From contig JAKSZT010038599.1 of the NCBI GenBank assembly GCA_026826555.1, positions 5,774,252 to 5,838,251 on the forward strand: a stretch of DNA of 64,000 nt, read 5' to 3'. The notes under the pieces are model-generated. The model saw only the letters and a program-made list of their open reading frames with translations. It ran no database searches and had not been told where the DNA came from. A program made the translations under genes and the position numbers. This document shows, in pieces, positions 47,825 through 61,018 of the stretch (position 1 is its first letter; each line of letters opens with the position of its first letter). Source of the DNA: Tolypeutes matacus. Taxonomy: Eukaryota; Chordata; Mammalia; Cingulata; Chlamyphoridae.

Positions 47825-48252
47825 AGGATATTGCGAGTTTCTCAGACCCCTACCTATTCTCAGACCTTTCCATTGAATATTCTTCTTTTGATTTCAACAA
47901 CCACCCTTGTGCCAGAGATCACATATCTGTACTTCTATTTGAGATCTCCAAAATCTATTTGATATCTAACTTTAGTTGTTATCTCACTGTATGATCAACA
48001 TGTTCAAATCAAAACACATCACCCATATGTGATTCCTACTTTTGTACACACACACATGCAAAAACACACACATATTCCAAAAGAATAAATAGCAAATAGT
48101 ATAATCTGATCCAAAAATCAATTTACGGATACCACTTTATATTGAATAATGCAATAATTCAGGGTACTTTTGAATTTACTGTCATATCTTTCTATACAGT
48201 ATGGCTACTGGATATTGTAAGTATAAATGCTCAGTTGTATAGATATTATATT
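47825..48252. other. Non-coding DNA, short (CA)-rich run
   Basis: Nothing recognised besides the end of the flanking repeat and a CA-rich stretch at about 48040-48075. Confidence 0.45.
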
Positions 48253-48652
48253 TGTTTGTCAGGCTGCTATGACAAGTAACAGGAAATGGGTTGCCTTAAT
48301 CTATGGGAAAATATTGTGTCATAATTTTGGATGCTAGAAGGCTTCTTTCTTCCTGGGTTTGCTATTGCTTTGGATGTTCAGCAATCCTTGGCTTCCTTGG
48401 ATTTCCTGTCACGTGGTTATGTCTTCTCCTTTCTCTCCTGGTTTCCCACAGATTTCCATCTTCTGGCTCTTCCCTGTGACTTTCTCTTTATAAGGCCTCC
48501 AGTAATAGGATTAAAACCCATCCTGATTCAGTTGGCTCACCTTAAATAAAAGTAACATCTTCAAAATTCTAACTACAGTGGGTTCACACCCATAGAAATG
48601 GGATTAAGATTAAGAACATCTTTTTTCCTAGAGTATATTACTCAATCTATCA
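48253..48652 (-). mobile_element. LTR, family B-related, antisense
   Basis: About 400 bp. On the minus strand it carries 'taatcctattactggaggcc' and 'gggtgtgaacccactgtagt', blocks shared with family B, and on the plus strand 'caggctgctatgacaagtaa' at its 3' side. Ends approximate, target-site duplication not seen. Confidence 0.7.
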
Positions 48653-48899
48653 CTGATATGCATTCTGAAGTTCAGAGTAGATGAATGATTTGTTTGCTGG
48701 AGGCTAGATAAAAATTAGATTTAGAATCAATTGCTGACTGAATACTTATCAAAAATATACAATTTGTTTTTTAGTCAAAGTTCTTGAGTTAAAGTCCCAA
48801 TTTATACTGGCCAATAATTAATTATTTTTATTCAATAAAATTATAGTGAATGGTTATATAGAGTAGGTATTTCAAAAGGCACTGGAGATTTATAATTGG

Positions 48900-49040
48900 A
48901 GAAATACAGTTTATGAACCCAAAGAGCTTATTACATTTATTTCATGAGCCATGGCAAGTCACTTAACACTTCTGTCTCATAAAGTCTTAAATAGTACAAT
49001 AGGGATTGTAAATAATAACTGCTTCATCTATTGTGAGAGT
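48900..49040 (+). repeat. MIR SINE fragment
   Basis: 'gcaagtcacttaacacttct' and 'gggattgtaaataataactg' match the MIR core and 3' half. Confidence 0.65.
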
Positions 49041-49060
49041 GTTTGAGTGTGTGTGTGTGT
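49040..49060 (+). repeat. Short (GT)n
   Basis: Run of GT dinucleotides ('gagtgtgtgtgtgtgta'). Confidence 0.7.
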
Positions 49061-49194
49061 AGAATAATGGAAGCATTTTGTAATGAAGTTAGGAGATTTT
49101 GGTATAGTAATACCATGATCTCTACAATAAATATCATAATAGTGAAAACTTAGATTGTGCTTCTTAGTGTAAGGTAAAAAAGGTTGTATATTTA

Positions 49195-49360
49195 TATCAA
49201 CTCAGTAATCCTCATAATACTCTTGTGTAATGGATATTATTATATCTACCTTTTACAACTAAGAAAAAGAAAGCACAGAAAGTTTAAGTAATTTGCCAAA
49301 TTTAAGGAATTCGTATGAAACTGAGCCAGCCTTCAAACCCAAGCAGCTTCACTTCAGATT
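49195..49360 (-). repeat. MIR SINE, antisense
   Basis: 'cagtaatcctcataatactc', 'ggatattattatatctacct', 'aagtttaagtaatttgccaa' follow the reverse-complement MIR order. Confidence 0.7.
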
Positions 49361-49414
49361 TTGTACTCTTAACTATTGCATTATACACTACTTATAATCG
49401 ACACATCTTTTTTC

Positions 49415-49560
49415 TTACATGTAAAATTGAGAATAGTATAGTGCATACTTCATAAGGGTATTATTAAGGATTAAACAAATGGATATATGTAAAGTACTCA
49501 AGGTCAAACCCAAATAAAATTATCCATAAATGATAGTTATTACATGCTTTGTATATTTAA
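49415..49560 (+). repeat. MIR SINE 3' half
   Basis: 'catgtaaaattgagaatagt', 'cataagggtattattaagga', 'gtaaagtactcaaggtcaaa' match the MIR 3' half. It lies close to the antisense MIR, as a separate insertion. Confidence 0.6.
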
Positions 49561-50814
49561 AAAGATGTGGTCAAAATCTTGCAGTTGAAGAATTAGAAAC
49601 TATAGGCTTATAATTGTGCTGAGTAGAGACTTACAATTAATCTCCATTTTTCACTAGGTACCTCAGTATTCCTTTTGGTAACCATATATCATGATGTGTT
49701 TTCTCATCCATTAGGTCTCTTTGCTGACCCTAAGATATAGGGTTAAGTTGAGAAATAGACTAGTTCTCTGAAGGAAAGGAATTGTTATTCCCTCAAACTT
49801 CTTTGTACCTTGACTTTCCAGTTCTTAAGACCAAAGTGAGTGATATTTTTATCATTATGCACTACCAAGTCTAAAGGCCAAATAATAGCTATAATAGGAA
49901 AGTCAGGATTTTCACAAACTAAAATATCAAACTTATATACATTATAATTTTTTCATTTTGATCACTTTCCATTCAGTTTTGTCCTTTCTCATTATCCCAA
50001 AGACATCTCTCTGACACTGATATTTGTTTTTCATCTATCAACAATAAAGAAATGAGTTAAAAAAATTAATAAAACAATAGCTCAAGGTATATGATATATT
50101 GATGAAATGTCAGTTGGCAGATTCCACCTGTGGATCCATGTGAGAGAGTTAGTGCAATGAAAAATGGTCAGAAAATAAAAAAGACAAAGAAACCAAAAGG
50201 TATAAATTGATTTAAGAATGTATCAAAATGTTTCTACTTTTCTTTTTAAAGGAAGAAACTGACATTTAACCACAGTTGAAAATAAAAATGCATACAAGGA
50301 AGAATTTTCTAATGGTTTCAAATGTACACCAGAGATTTTAAATCCTTATTGGAAAATAAACAAAATATTATAGTTTCTTCAATTTGTCTCTTTATTTTGG
50401 GGTCATATCAAGACCCAATATGTAAAAATTTATTTAATAAATGCAACATCCCCTATGCTTTTTAACTTATATACCTAATAGATCAAAGACATCCTAAAAT
50501 ATCAAATATTTAGACACCAAGGGAGTATTATTAAGCCCACTGAGATTCCAAAGACTATATGTGTCACCATGTTTTGAAAGCACAGAGTATGTTAGAGGTA
50601 AAATAGAATTCTAATTACATTAAAAATATATATGACTTCAGCTAAGTCTTAAACTACAAATGTGCTTATACACTGAGACATAAAAATATACTTTCAAAAT
50701 TTAAATGTACCAAGAAACAGAAAGCTTCACATTAGATCATACACGTTCTTAAAAAATGGATTTTACAAAGAAAATCTTTTTCAATTTAGCACAAAATTGA
50801 CTGCAGTTTGGAAT
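49561..50814. other. AT-rich non-coding DNA
   Basis: No gene or confident repeat. Confidence 0.5.
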
Positions 50815-51235
50815 GTGTTTTAATTCCCTAGCTGGTTAAAAAAGTACCATACAATGGGTTGACTTGAATAGTGGGAATTCATTAGCTCAGGGTTTTGAGA
50901 CTTAGAGAAGTCCAAACTTCAGACAGAAGACTGTTGTTCTGGGGCTGACTGCCAGTGATGTTTGGTCCTTGGCTTTTCATCACATGGCAATGCACATGGT
51001 GCATTTTTCTATTCCCTTCTGGTTTCTGTTGAATTCCAACTTCCTTTGGGAAGCTCCCTGTAGCTTTCCTCCATCTGGCTTTCATTCTGCTTATAGACTG
51101 TAGTAATCCAGATTAAAGTCCAACCTGATTCAGTTGGACCATGCTTTAACAGAAATAACATCTTGAACAGATCTTATTTACAATGGTCCACACTCACCAA
51201 CATACAAAAAATAAAATATGTCCAAACTGGGAAAC
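50815..51235 (-). mobile_element. LTR, family B-related, antisense, decayed
   Basis: Aligns with the antisense LTR 48253-48652: 'gcttatagactgtagtaatc' against 'tttataaggcctccagtaat', and 'acctgattcagttgg' against 'tcctgattcagttgg'. Ends blurred. Confidence 0.65.
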
Positions 51236-51250
51236 AAATTTAAATCCCCA

Positions 51251-51290
51251 CAGTATGCAATCTTTATGCACAGTATGCAATCTTTATTTA
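51251..51290. repeat. 20-bp tandem duplication
   Basis: CAGTATGCAATCTTTATGCA directly repeated (second copy ends ...ATTT). Likely replication slippage. Confidence 0.8.
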
Positions 51291-53319
51291 CTAGTAATGC
51301 CAATTGCTCTGTTTCACTTTCTGCCTAAAGGAGTGAAAAATCCAGTGGCTAATCTCCACAGGTTCTATCAAAACGGCAGAGCCAAGCAAGAATACAGAGT
51401 GAGTTCATCTTTGAACATTGTATTCCTTTTATAAAGCAAACATCAGTTCTAGGAATATAACTTAAACAAGAGGAAAAAAAACATAATTAGAAACATTGTA
51501 TGTTTTAGCAAAACACCAAATAAACCTTTCTTCAAAAGAAACTCAAATTTTTAATCATGGTAATTCATAATATGGAGAAATAAATTATCATTTACCATCT
51601 ACACATCTGTAAATATTCTCCATATTTACAAGTAAATGAAAAAGTCAGATTGTAGAACAGAATGTATAGTAATACCAGTTGATCTTAGATGAATAGAAAG
51701 AGATTTAGGTAGAGAGAGAGAAATAGATACGAAGTTATAAATAACTATTATTGATTAAAGTAGAAGACTAATGAATATATTTTTCATGTTCTATATTTCT
51801 ATATTTGTGGAAAGTTCACAATAGAATGCATTAGTTTTGTAAAAATGTTAAATATATTTTCATTAAAAATATACGGTTTCCTTCCTGCAGTCATTTTGGT
51901 AAATAACCATGAAACTAATTGTAAGATAATTTTGTATAAAATGTATCTTTATATGAGTAATTCCTTCTTCAATTAGTTATGAAAAGAAAGTCAAAGAACT
52001 AGCTAAAGAAGACTATTTTCCTCTATTTCCCTTACTTCTCTCTATTATATAAAAGAAATTTTAAGACTTATTTTTAATAAATCAGGAAATTTGATATAAT
52101 TTCCAGGTGTAATACTTGCTAAATCTTACTGTTCTGACAGTTTTATAAATAACCCAAAATACTTAAAGGCAAAGAGACATGTTTTGTGGAGAACTTTAAA
52201 ATAATAGATACATATATGACCAGAATATCCTACCTACAAGTTTACAAGTCTGTAATGCATGAAATAGTCACCCTTTTCATGATATGGAGTACTTATTTCT
52301 ACAAGGCAAGGATGCAGAACTTTCTATATCATGTTTGAGTATTTCTTGACACAGGACATTCAATTGTATATACCTGGGTACAATAATTTACTCTTGTAGT
52401 AATCACTAAGATTAGTAACAAAGAATTGGCTTCAAAAGTCCAGGAAAAATAACAGGGCTCTTTTATTAAAGGGTTTATTTTGGTACTATTTACTTCCTGC
52501 TGATCATTTATAAATCTTGCTAGTCTTATAAATTGTCTTATTCTCCTCTCAATATTCTTTTATATATTAGTACATTGCAAGAAGATATAACTGTTGTCAA
52601 TTTTTCCCTTGCATTATTGTCCTAAGGGTGGAAGGAATACTCAAGCTTTGGGAGAAAAAAAACTCATACAAAGAATTTGATTAGTAAATTAAACCAAGCT
52701 GTGTACACAAACAGAACAACAGGTATTTGAATCCTCTTACATTCACAGAGTCAGTATATTTTTGAACTCATGATCTCAAAGACTTTTAAACAGTATTTAA
52801 TAATTGTATAAATAGAATCACATGCACAACTACCACTTAGTAGTAGTTGAGCAGTTTTTTGCAGCTTTAGAATTTTCTGGGTGTGGACTGGGAGAATAAA
52901 GAGATAAGAGAATCAGGAATAAAAGACTCAATTCTCACTACCTTAACCTTCCTCAGTCCAAGGTCTTCACCACCACTTGTGGATTCCAAAATTCTACAAA
53001 TTGATTAGAATTTTGATTACTACAAAGTTTTATGCCTCCAGATCCCTTAATTCTCATTTTTACTACTGGCCAGGGGTATGATGATGAGGAACTGGATTTG
53101 AGATATTTGTCTGGAAGAAGAAATAAGAGAAGATCTCATCAATAAAACTATTTAAAATTAACACTGACTTCAACTTCTTCAATAAAAGTCATCTAGAATA
53201 TTTGATATAAATCTGTTTACCAAGGACCCCCACTGTAATATTGGGATCCAGGAGAATTCAGATAGATCTCAGCCATCTGTTTTTTTGTTTGTTTGTTTCA
53301 TTTTATTTTGATTTTTTAT
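51291..53319. other. AT-rich non-coding DNA
   Basis: No gene or confident repeat. A T-rich run at 53281-53330 interrupts what looks like a MER5-type element. Confidence 0.5.
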
Positions 53320-53390
53320 TTTATTTTAACAAGTCCTTAAGATGATTCTGGCACACAGTCAAGTTTGGAAAATACTTAAAAGTTTAGTTT
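53320..53390 (+). repeat. MER5-like hAT-Charlie MITE fragment
   Basis: 'taacaagtccttaagatgat' then 'tctggcacacagtcaagttt' follows the MER5 order ('taacaagttcccaggtgatgctg..ccacactttgaga'). Short and diverged. Confidence 0.45.
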
Positions 53391-53449
53391 TGTAAGGTTT
53401 GAAAAAGAGCAGAGGGACTCGGAGTAAAAATAATTTGAGAGTAATGGAA

Positions 53450-53660
53450 AGAGTAACCATTTATTGGCCACTTCTTTTTTGAAGGCACTGTCCTCAAACC
53501 ATTGTGTATATTATCCCATTTATTTCTAAAAATACAAAGAAATATGCTGTTTTATTATCTCCATTTAATGATACATAAACAGAGGCCCACGGGGATGAAG
53601 CAAATTGCCTTGGGAAACAAGTTTAAATCAGTACTCAAATCTGGATACTTATTACAAAGC
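53450..53660 (-). repeat. MIR SINE, antisense
   Basis: 'ggcactgtcctcaaaccatt', 'attatcccatttatttctaa', 'gaagcaaattgccttgggaa' follow reverse-complement MIR order. Confidence 0.7.
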
Positions 53661-56619
53661 CATCTTTCTTGATAAATGTAGAATAATGTTTTGCTGGTGA
53701 CCTCACACAACCTGTTCCAAAGAACATTTCAGAATAAGGCAATGCAGGAAATATGTGGAGGAAGTTTTCTTGTAGATTCCTTACATGCTATTGACATGCA
53801 TGTCTTATCCTGTGGCAATTATTGTACAAGATATTTCTCATTTCCAGACTATTTTGGACAGGGAGATAAATAAATATTTGATATAGATTCATACTGATTC
53901 AAAGTCCAAGATTGCAGAAACATCCACTGGTATAATAATTTTTCCATTAAGATAGAGCAATGACAGTGAAAATACCCACAAGCTTCCATCCCACCTATAC
54001 TTTTATCCCATGTTTATAAACCCAACACCTAGGTAAAGTAGAGATCAGGAGCTTACAAAGGAAATGAAATAAAATGGCTAAATATGATTTCACATTTAAA
54101 ATGTATTTTATCAATCTTTCCAGTTTATATTCATATCAATGGCTTCAGAACAAATGTCCTCTAAGGCTCACTTTTGATATGATATTAAAGCAACAGTTTT
54201 AGCAGTTGAGACGACTGATATATTAGAGTAAAGAAAACTAACTGTACCATCTCAGATTTTATATCCACACAGATACACATCCACAGCCTATAAGTACTGA
54301 AATTTAGAGATAGAAAATATGGTGAAAATTTGCAAGATCCAATGGGAACCTGCATATCAAAGCATTCATTTTGGAATTCTGTGGCTATTAGTTGGCCTTC
54401 ATAGATACGTTTGAAGCTTTAAGATATTATAATTAAATAGGATTTTACCAAGAGATATCTCAGCTCCTAAAGCTTCAAAAGTCATCATGAAAATATTCTC
54501 CTAGCTGCCAAACAGAGTTTGTACTATGGAACAATGCTTTCATTTTCAAAATTCCAATTTCACTGTTAAGAAGGAAAAACAGATGACATAAATATTCTAT
54601 ATTAAAATAAAGCAAGGGTGAGCCCAAAACCGTCCTTCCCAAATTATATTACAAGGAACATTTGCTTGTCAGAGTTTTCATACCAGAAAATGAATTCTTT
54701 GGTCAAATATGTTAGGAAATTATTGGTAAATAAATTAATTTCTTTATTACTTGGAAAAATTATAAGAACAGATTTTTTTTTCATCTCTACAGGTGGAGTG
54801 AGATGGGGTTCCCTTAAGTGAATAGAATATGGAATCTTTTCTAAATGTATTTTGCATTTTTCCACAGAATTCCTTCTAGTCTAGATAACTAATAGGAGGA
54901 TTTCCTCAGAAGTTACATTTTGTAATGTTAGTCTCTCTAAAAGAAATGTATTGGAAAACATTTCTGTTTTTATACAATATCAGATAGAATATCAACATTA
55001 TTGAATTTGATTTCAATATTTATAAAACTATTATATGGATGGATTTTTTTCTAACCTGTGAAGAAAGGATGTTAAATAATCTCACTAATGCATACCAAAA
55101 GTTATTATTAAATATTGCAATGAGCTTTGGCTGTTCTTATTTTCCCTTTTGTCTCATATTTCTTTTCTCTACTTTTTTGGGTGAAAATTCTTATCCCCTA
55201 CTAAAATTAGGTGTAACTATTGGGTCTTTAAGTGTGATTCTTCTTTAAATACCACTGAGTGGCCATATAAACTATGATGACCAATCATGTTACCCCATCC
55301 GTCATTCATAGTGGTGGTTGCATATGTATGGAGCAGTCAAGGGTTAGAATAAGTGAACATATGTTGCAGCGTAATAGTAGAATATCACTTGTGAGGGGGA
55401 ACTATTACTCTGCATCAAAATTAGTTGACAGTTTGGGTTAACTAATCAGGGAGAAAGAAAGAGAAATAGAGAGAGGTTAATTCTTTCCTCTTTTGATTAC
55501 AAATTAAGCTGTAAGTTTTGATAACGGTCAAAATATCAACTGTATGGAGAAATTGCATCAAGAATTGAGGGCCATGTGGTGAACATGTGAGAAAGAAGAG
55601 TAGAGAAATAAAGAAAGAACCCTGAAGACATCATTAAAGACCTTGGAGAGGTTGTACCTACTCTCATACTTTCCAAGAGCTTAAACCAATAAATTGCTAT
55701 TATTCGTTAAAATAGTTTGACTATAATTGCTGTTATTGTAGGCAAAAAGCCCTGACAAGACAAATGTATTTGTGGATGTTGTCTATATATATAAAACTAA
55801 ACATATATTCTCTAACCCTAATACTAGTACAATAGACATCCTATTGATAGATGGTTAAAGAGAAATATGCACCCAAGCTTTTCTTTCCCAGTTCATTATT
55901 TCATTATTCAATATTACTCCAAAATATAAGAATTTAAAAAATGGAATAGGCAAAGTTTTTTAATATTTCCTAAGAAATGAAATAAGGAACCCAAAATTAC
56001 ACCTAATAAAATATTTACTCAATGGGTTAGATGAATAATTAATTTATATTAATTATATTTCAGATTAAATTAAAGATATTATATACAATAATGCCAGAAC
56101 ATAAGTTTAAGTCAATTTTAATTTTGACAGGTTTTTCAAATATAAATATTTAATTATTTTTTATGTAAAATATTTAAGAACTTCAGCTTCTGAAAATTAT
56201 AAATCAAACTATAAACTGGTGAAAAGGCAAATTTGATAAAACTTTTGATCATATTTTTGATGATATTATTAAGTTATACAATCTGGATATCTGCTAAATT
56301 CTTTAGTCATATTTACATATACAAATATAAGTATATATGAAAAATTTACATATAAAATGTATAAAACTTTTTTAGAAATCCATATATAAAAGATAAATAC
56401 TTGATTAAAATAATGGACAAATGACTGGAACAAAAGGGAGTATCCAAATGTCCAATAAAATTCTGACTAAAGTCAGATATACATATGGAACAACTAATAC
56501 TTTAACACACTACTTATAGAATTTCAAATTAGTAAACCACTTTGGATATCTTTTGGCAACATCTTCAAATCCTAATCTATGTAAAGTAAATGACCCAGAA
56601 TTTCCTTGTACATGTTCAC
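53661..56619. other. AT-rich non-coding DNA
   Basis: No gene. 55360-55740 ends in 'aataaattgctattattcgt' and may be a decayed LTR, but I cannot support a family. Overlapping open frames on both strands near 54620-54865 are incidental. Confidence 0.45.
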
Positions 56620-57135
56620 ATATTTGAGTAATAACTCCCCAAATATGCCCATGCCCTCATCCTTAGAACCTGTGAAAATATTATATGACATGGAAAGAGA
56701 GCTAAGGTTGTAGATTAAATTAAGTTTGCTAATCTGCTGATCTTAAAATGAAGATATTATCCTGTATTATTCAGGAAGGTCCAGTGTATTACAAGGATCC
56801 TTTAAAAGTTGAATGAAGCAGAAGAGAATGTCAGAGTGAAGCAATGTGCAAAAGACTTGACCAGCCTTTGCTGGCTTTGAGGATAGGAGGAAGCCAAAAG
56901 CTAAGGAATGCAGGCAGCCTCTAGAAGATGGAAAAGGCAAAGAAACAAACTCTCTCCTACAGCCTCCAGAAAGGAACACAGATTTGTAGATGCCTTGATT
57001 TTAGTGCAGTGCAGTGAGATGCATTTTGGACTTGTGATTTACTTTTGGCCTACAGAAATTTAAGATAATAAAATTGTGTTATTTTATGTTAATAAATTTG
57101 TGGTGATTTGTTACAATAGTAATAAGAAACATAAT
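56620..57135 (+). mobile_element. MLT1-like LTR (old MaLR), diverged
   Basis: 'atgcccatgccctcatcctt', 'agaacctgtgaaaatattat', 'aatgcaggcagcctctagaa', 'cagcctccagaaaggaacac', 'atgccttgattttagtgcag' and the end 'gtggtgatttgttacaatag' follow the order of the mammal-wide old MaLR LTRs. It is older than families A and B. Open frame 56979-56767 (minus) lies inside it. Confidence 0.65.
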
Positions 57136-57344
57136 ATATAAATGTATCTATTTCAAAAACAGGGAAAATTAATTCAAATTTTACAGAAGTCAGAAGGGTG
57201 GCTATCTTTAGTGGGTAAATGACTGGGAGAGAGAAATGGTATCTGGAAAATTGAAAATGTTTATTTTGTGATCTGGTGAAGAGTTATATAAGTTTGTGCA
57301 TTTTGTGAAATTTTGAACAACTGCACACTAAAGTTTTTTTAAAT

Positions 57345-57770
57345 TTTATTGAAGAATATCATTAATACATGAATATGCATAAACAATAATGTATAATAAA
57401 AGTTGTGAACTTAAAAAATAAACATGCATAACATCATACAGGGGTCCCATACATCACCCCACCACTAACGCCTTCCACTGCTGTGAAACATTTGTTACAA
57501 AATATTCAAGAACATTGTCCAAACATTACTACTAACTATAGACCGTATCTTCCAATTGGTGTATTTTTCCCCCAAACTATTAATTTTTTTATATATATAT
57601 TTTATCACAGAGATTGTGAACTTAAAAAACAATCATGCACATGTGTAGAATTCCCATACAACACTCTTCACCCAAACACCACACCGTGGTGGAATATTTG
57701 TTACAGATTATGAGAGAATATCATCAGACTATTACTCTTTAGGTTGTATAAATCTTCTACCTTTTACTTA
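57345..57770 (-). mobile_element. L1 3' end, antisense, with duplicated module
   Basis: Plus-strand sequence is the reverse complement of an L1 3' UTR: 'cataacatcatacaggggtc', 'ccatacatcaccccaccact', 'gaaacatttgttacaaaata'. The same ordered blocks occur again at about 57612-57715 ('gaacttaaaaaacaatcatg', 'gaattcccatacaacactct', 'gaatatttgttacagattat'). Similar UTR blocks lie at 24235-24330. Confidence 0.6.
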
Positions 57771-57823
57771 AAGTTTTTATTCTTCTTTCTATGTATATTA
57801 TTCTTAAGTTAAAAATAGCATTA

Positions 57824-58281
57824 TGTGATGGCTTAAAGCTGTATGTACCCCATAAAAACATGTTCTGACATTTAATCCATTCCTCTGGGTATACACCTTT
57901 GTAAGTAGGACTTTTTGATGAGGTTATTTCAGTTAAGGTGCTTCCCAGGATGGGACTTAATCCTATTACTGGAGTCCTTTATAAAAGAATGAAATTCAGG
58001 CAGAGAGAGAGAAAGCCAGGAAGGCAAGAAGCTGAAATCAAGAAACGCGGAAGAGAAGGGAGAGACTAGCAGTCACTGCCATGTACTTTGCCATGTGACA
58101 GAGGAGTCAAGGATCACCAGCCTCCAGCCTCAGAAAACCAGTCTTGGGGAAGAAAGCATTGGCTTGCTGATGCATTGATTTGGAATTTCTTTTAGCCTCA
58201 AAACTATAATCTAATAAAGTCCCATTGTTTAAGTCAACCCATTTCATAGTATTTGCTTAAGCAGCCTATGAAATAAAAACA
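57824..58281 (+). mobile_element. Solo LTR, family B
   Basis: 458 bp, TGTGATGGCTTAAAGCTG to AATAAAAACA. Flanking 5-mers CATTA (57819-57823) and CCTTA (58282-58286) agree at 4 of 5. Polyadenylation signal in 'ctaataaagtcccattgttt'. Confidence 0.88.
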
Positions 58282-60764
58282 CCTTATGACACACAGTAAA
58301 AAACAAAAGTTAAATCTACATGAATAATCTACATGATTATTTTTAAAAGTGATCTGAAAATGAAATTCAGTACATATAGCATGAAGTGACAATGGTGAAC
58401 AGAGATAATTAGGCAATTTACTATCAAGTGCTCAAAACTGATTTATAGTCTGATTATCAGAATTTTTTTCAACCCTATAGTGAACTATCTGATAGGACAA
58501 ATATATGACAGTCATTTCACGTGCATTGATGACAATAAGTAATGCACCTCCTAACTCTGTTATTTGATAAATAACTATTTCCAGTGGGTTCTTGTACTTT
58601 TTGCTCCAAAAAACATTTTTATGACTCACCAGTCATAACAAATAAGCTTCTAAAAATAATGTGAACCATACCTCCTTTTCACATCAACTTTGAATGATGA
58701 CAGTATAGTTTTGGTATCTTCTTGACATTTACAACAAAATTAACCAATTCCATAGCATAAGGCAATATTTCATGAGCATTCTAGAAAACTTATTTGGCTT
58801 GTTAGAGAGAGTACTCTTTACTTAAAAATGACTCTGAATTTTGATGGCTATTAGGAAAAATTTGTAGCAACAAAAAAACCGACAAGAGATAAATGGTGAA
58901 AAGGAATTTTATTTCTTTAAAATATTAATTTTAATATTCCACTGTCATGTGAACACTTATTTTTTATATGTAACACCTGCTTTTAGGGTGTTTCCTTTTC
59001 CTGTTAGCTGTGCATGAACCTGACACCAATAGGAGGAATTTGCTTTTCAATACTGTTATGAAAAGTAGAAAAGAGAGAGGAAAATTTACATATATACTAT
59101 AAAACTATAGTTTGAGAATAATTCTGGTATATGTATGATATATGTACATATACCTATATAGTTATATACTGAAATTTATACACATTCAATGTAATATAAT
59201 GGTATGCATAAGCCACTGGTATAAATCTAGTTTTATGGAATAAATAGGGATACTTCCTCTCTATCACTTGAAAATATACTCAATTTCAATGTTATATAGA
59301 ATTGGCTTAATGTCTTATTCATTCCTTTAATTGCTTTTACAATCAACTATAAGTTTATGCTGTCCCCTTGTTTATCCATTCATTTCCCTTGTTAAATTCA
59401 ATTTGGACTGCAAAATGTTGATCTTTAGCCAATTCTCTTTGAAACAAGTAAAACCATCTCTGCTAGTCTCTTCGTTAATTTATTTTCTTTCCCTCATAGC
59501 TAAGTAAGATATCAGAAATTGAGATTTTTTACAAAATGAGAAAAGGATCTTAAGGAAGTAGGTAAGAGCAGTGAACAAAGGATAAAGGTTAACCCTATCA
59601 TTCCTCTCCTATAGATCTTACCCACACCCATCATATAGCAAAAAAGTAGAAGAAAATACACTTCCCAAAGACCCAATATTATCAGCTATCAGATGGACCA
59701 CCTTAGCTTTACCATAGAGAAGTATTGACTAGATTGACCATGGTAAATGGATGATTATGGGTGAGGATGTAAATATAGGAGAAAGATGAAAATGGGAAGT
59801 CAGAGAGGCACTATGAGTTTTCCTGGAAGTTTCCAGTGTAAAACTGATTATAATTCTGCATCCTCAAGAAACCCTTGTGGAACATCATCTATTTCATGAT
59901 AATCCCCCTCTGCTATATCCTTGTGGGTATTTTCAGCTGAGGAGAGTAAGCCCAGTCTTGTTTTTGTTTTGTAATAATTTATTTGCAAATATTTTCATTT
60001 ATCCATAATATATAAACAAGTGGTATCAATATTACACTGCAAACACTTAAGAATTTATGACTGTAATTAGTCATTTTAATTAAGACTTTATTACAAGAAT
60101 CTTCAAAATTTCATGCAAATATTCACTACAAAAATAATTACAGTGAATTTGCCTAAGAACATAAAGAAGTCACTAATTTAGCACTTCTTCCATTATCTTA
60201 GAACTTCTTAAGAATGGATTCTTTCTAATAGGTCTTCCCTTTCAGAAACTGCCTTTATAATTCATATATACAAATAATTAATATTTATTGATTATATATT
60301 AACTTACTATATGAAACATATATGCTAAGAGAAAATGTAGCTAAAAACATCATTTCAAGAATAAAGCACAAATTCTGGCCTTATAGAAGATACAAACTAG
60401 TATAGAATACAGACAGATGTTTTAAGTAACTAAAATTTTATATAATAGATGAGAGGTACCAAAATTTACTCTGTGAATGCATCACAAATAAGGAATCACT
60501 TTGCTGTGCATTAATAGGTGGTTTATTTGTTGAGATAATCTTGAAAGAACCATATGCTTTCAGCTGTTTTAAGTGGAAGCAGATGTATACAAACATGAAC
60601 AAAATTTTTACATTAAAAGTCATGTTTCATTCTTGCTTCTACTGTTTTTAAAGTAATTCAAGTCCCCTGAATTAGTTTACTTGTTACTTAGTGATGATTA
60701 ATGATTAAAATGGCTATTTAACCTATAAATCATTTTGTAAAATAAAAAGGTTTATGAAATATAC
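58282..60764. other. AT-rich non-coding DNA
   Basis: No gene or confident repeat. Confidence 0.5.
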
Positions 60765-60830
60765 AATGGAACTTGGAATACATTAGGTCCTCAATAAATA
60801 TTAATTGATGTTGAAGTGTAATAAATATGA
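60765..60830 (+). repeat. L2/MIR-type tail
   Basis: 'cattaggtcctcaataaata' followed by 'ttaattgatg' is the common L2-type ending. Confidence 0.5.
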
Positions 60831-60844
60831 CTGATAATTATTGA

Positions 60845-61010
60845 GGCGATGCGTTAGACCTACAGTATTTTCCTTTAATAATTATCAAAATTCATAAGAG
60901 GAAATTAATGTAATCCATATTATTCTGATGACATGAATATACTCTAAGTGGTTAACCAACTTTCCCAGGTCATGCAGTTCAAACTTAATTACTCTTTGAA
61001 GAAATTAACT
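60845..61010 (-). repeat. MIR SINE, antisense, holding duplication copy 1
   Basis: Reverse-complement MIR order: 'gcgttagacctacagtattt', 'taataattatcaaaattcat', then 'ctctaagtggttaaccaact' and 'ttcccaggtcatgcagttc'. Bases 60923-61010 reappear at 61830-61917. Confidence 0.65.
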
Positions 61011-61018
61011 ATATTTTT

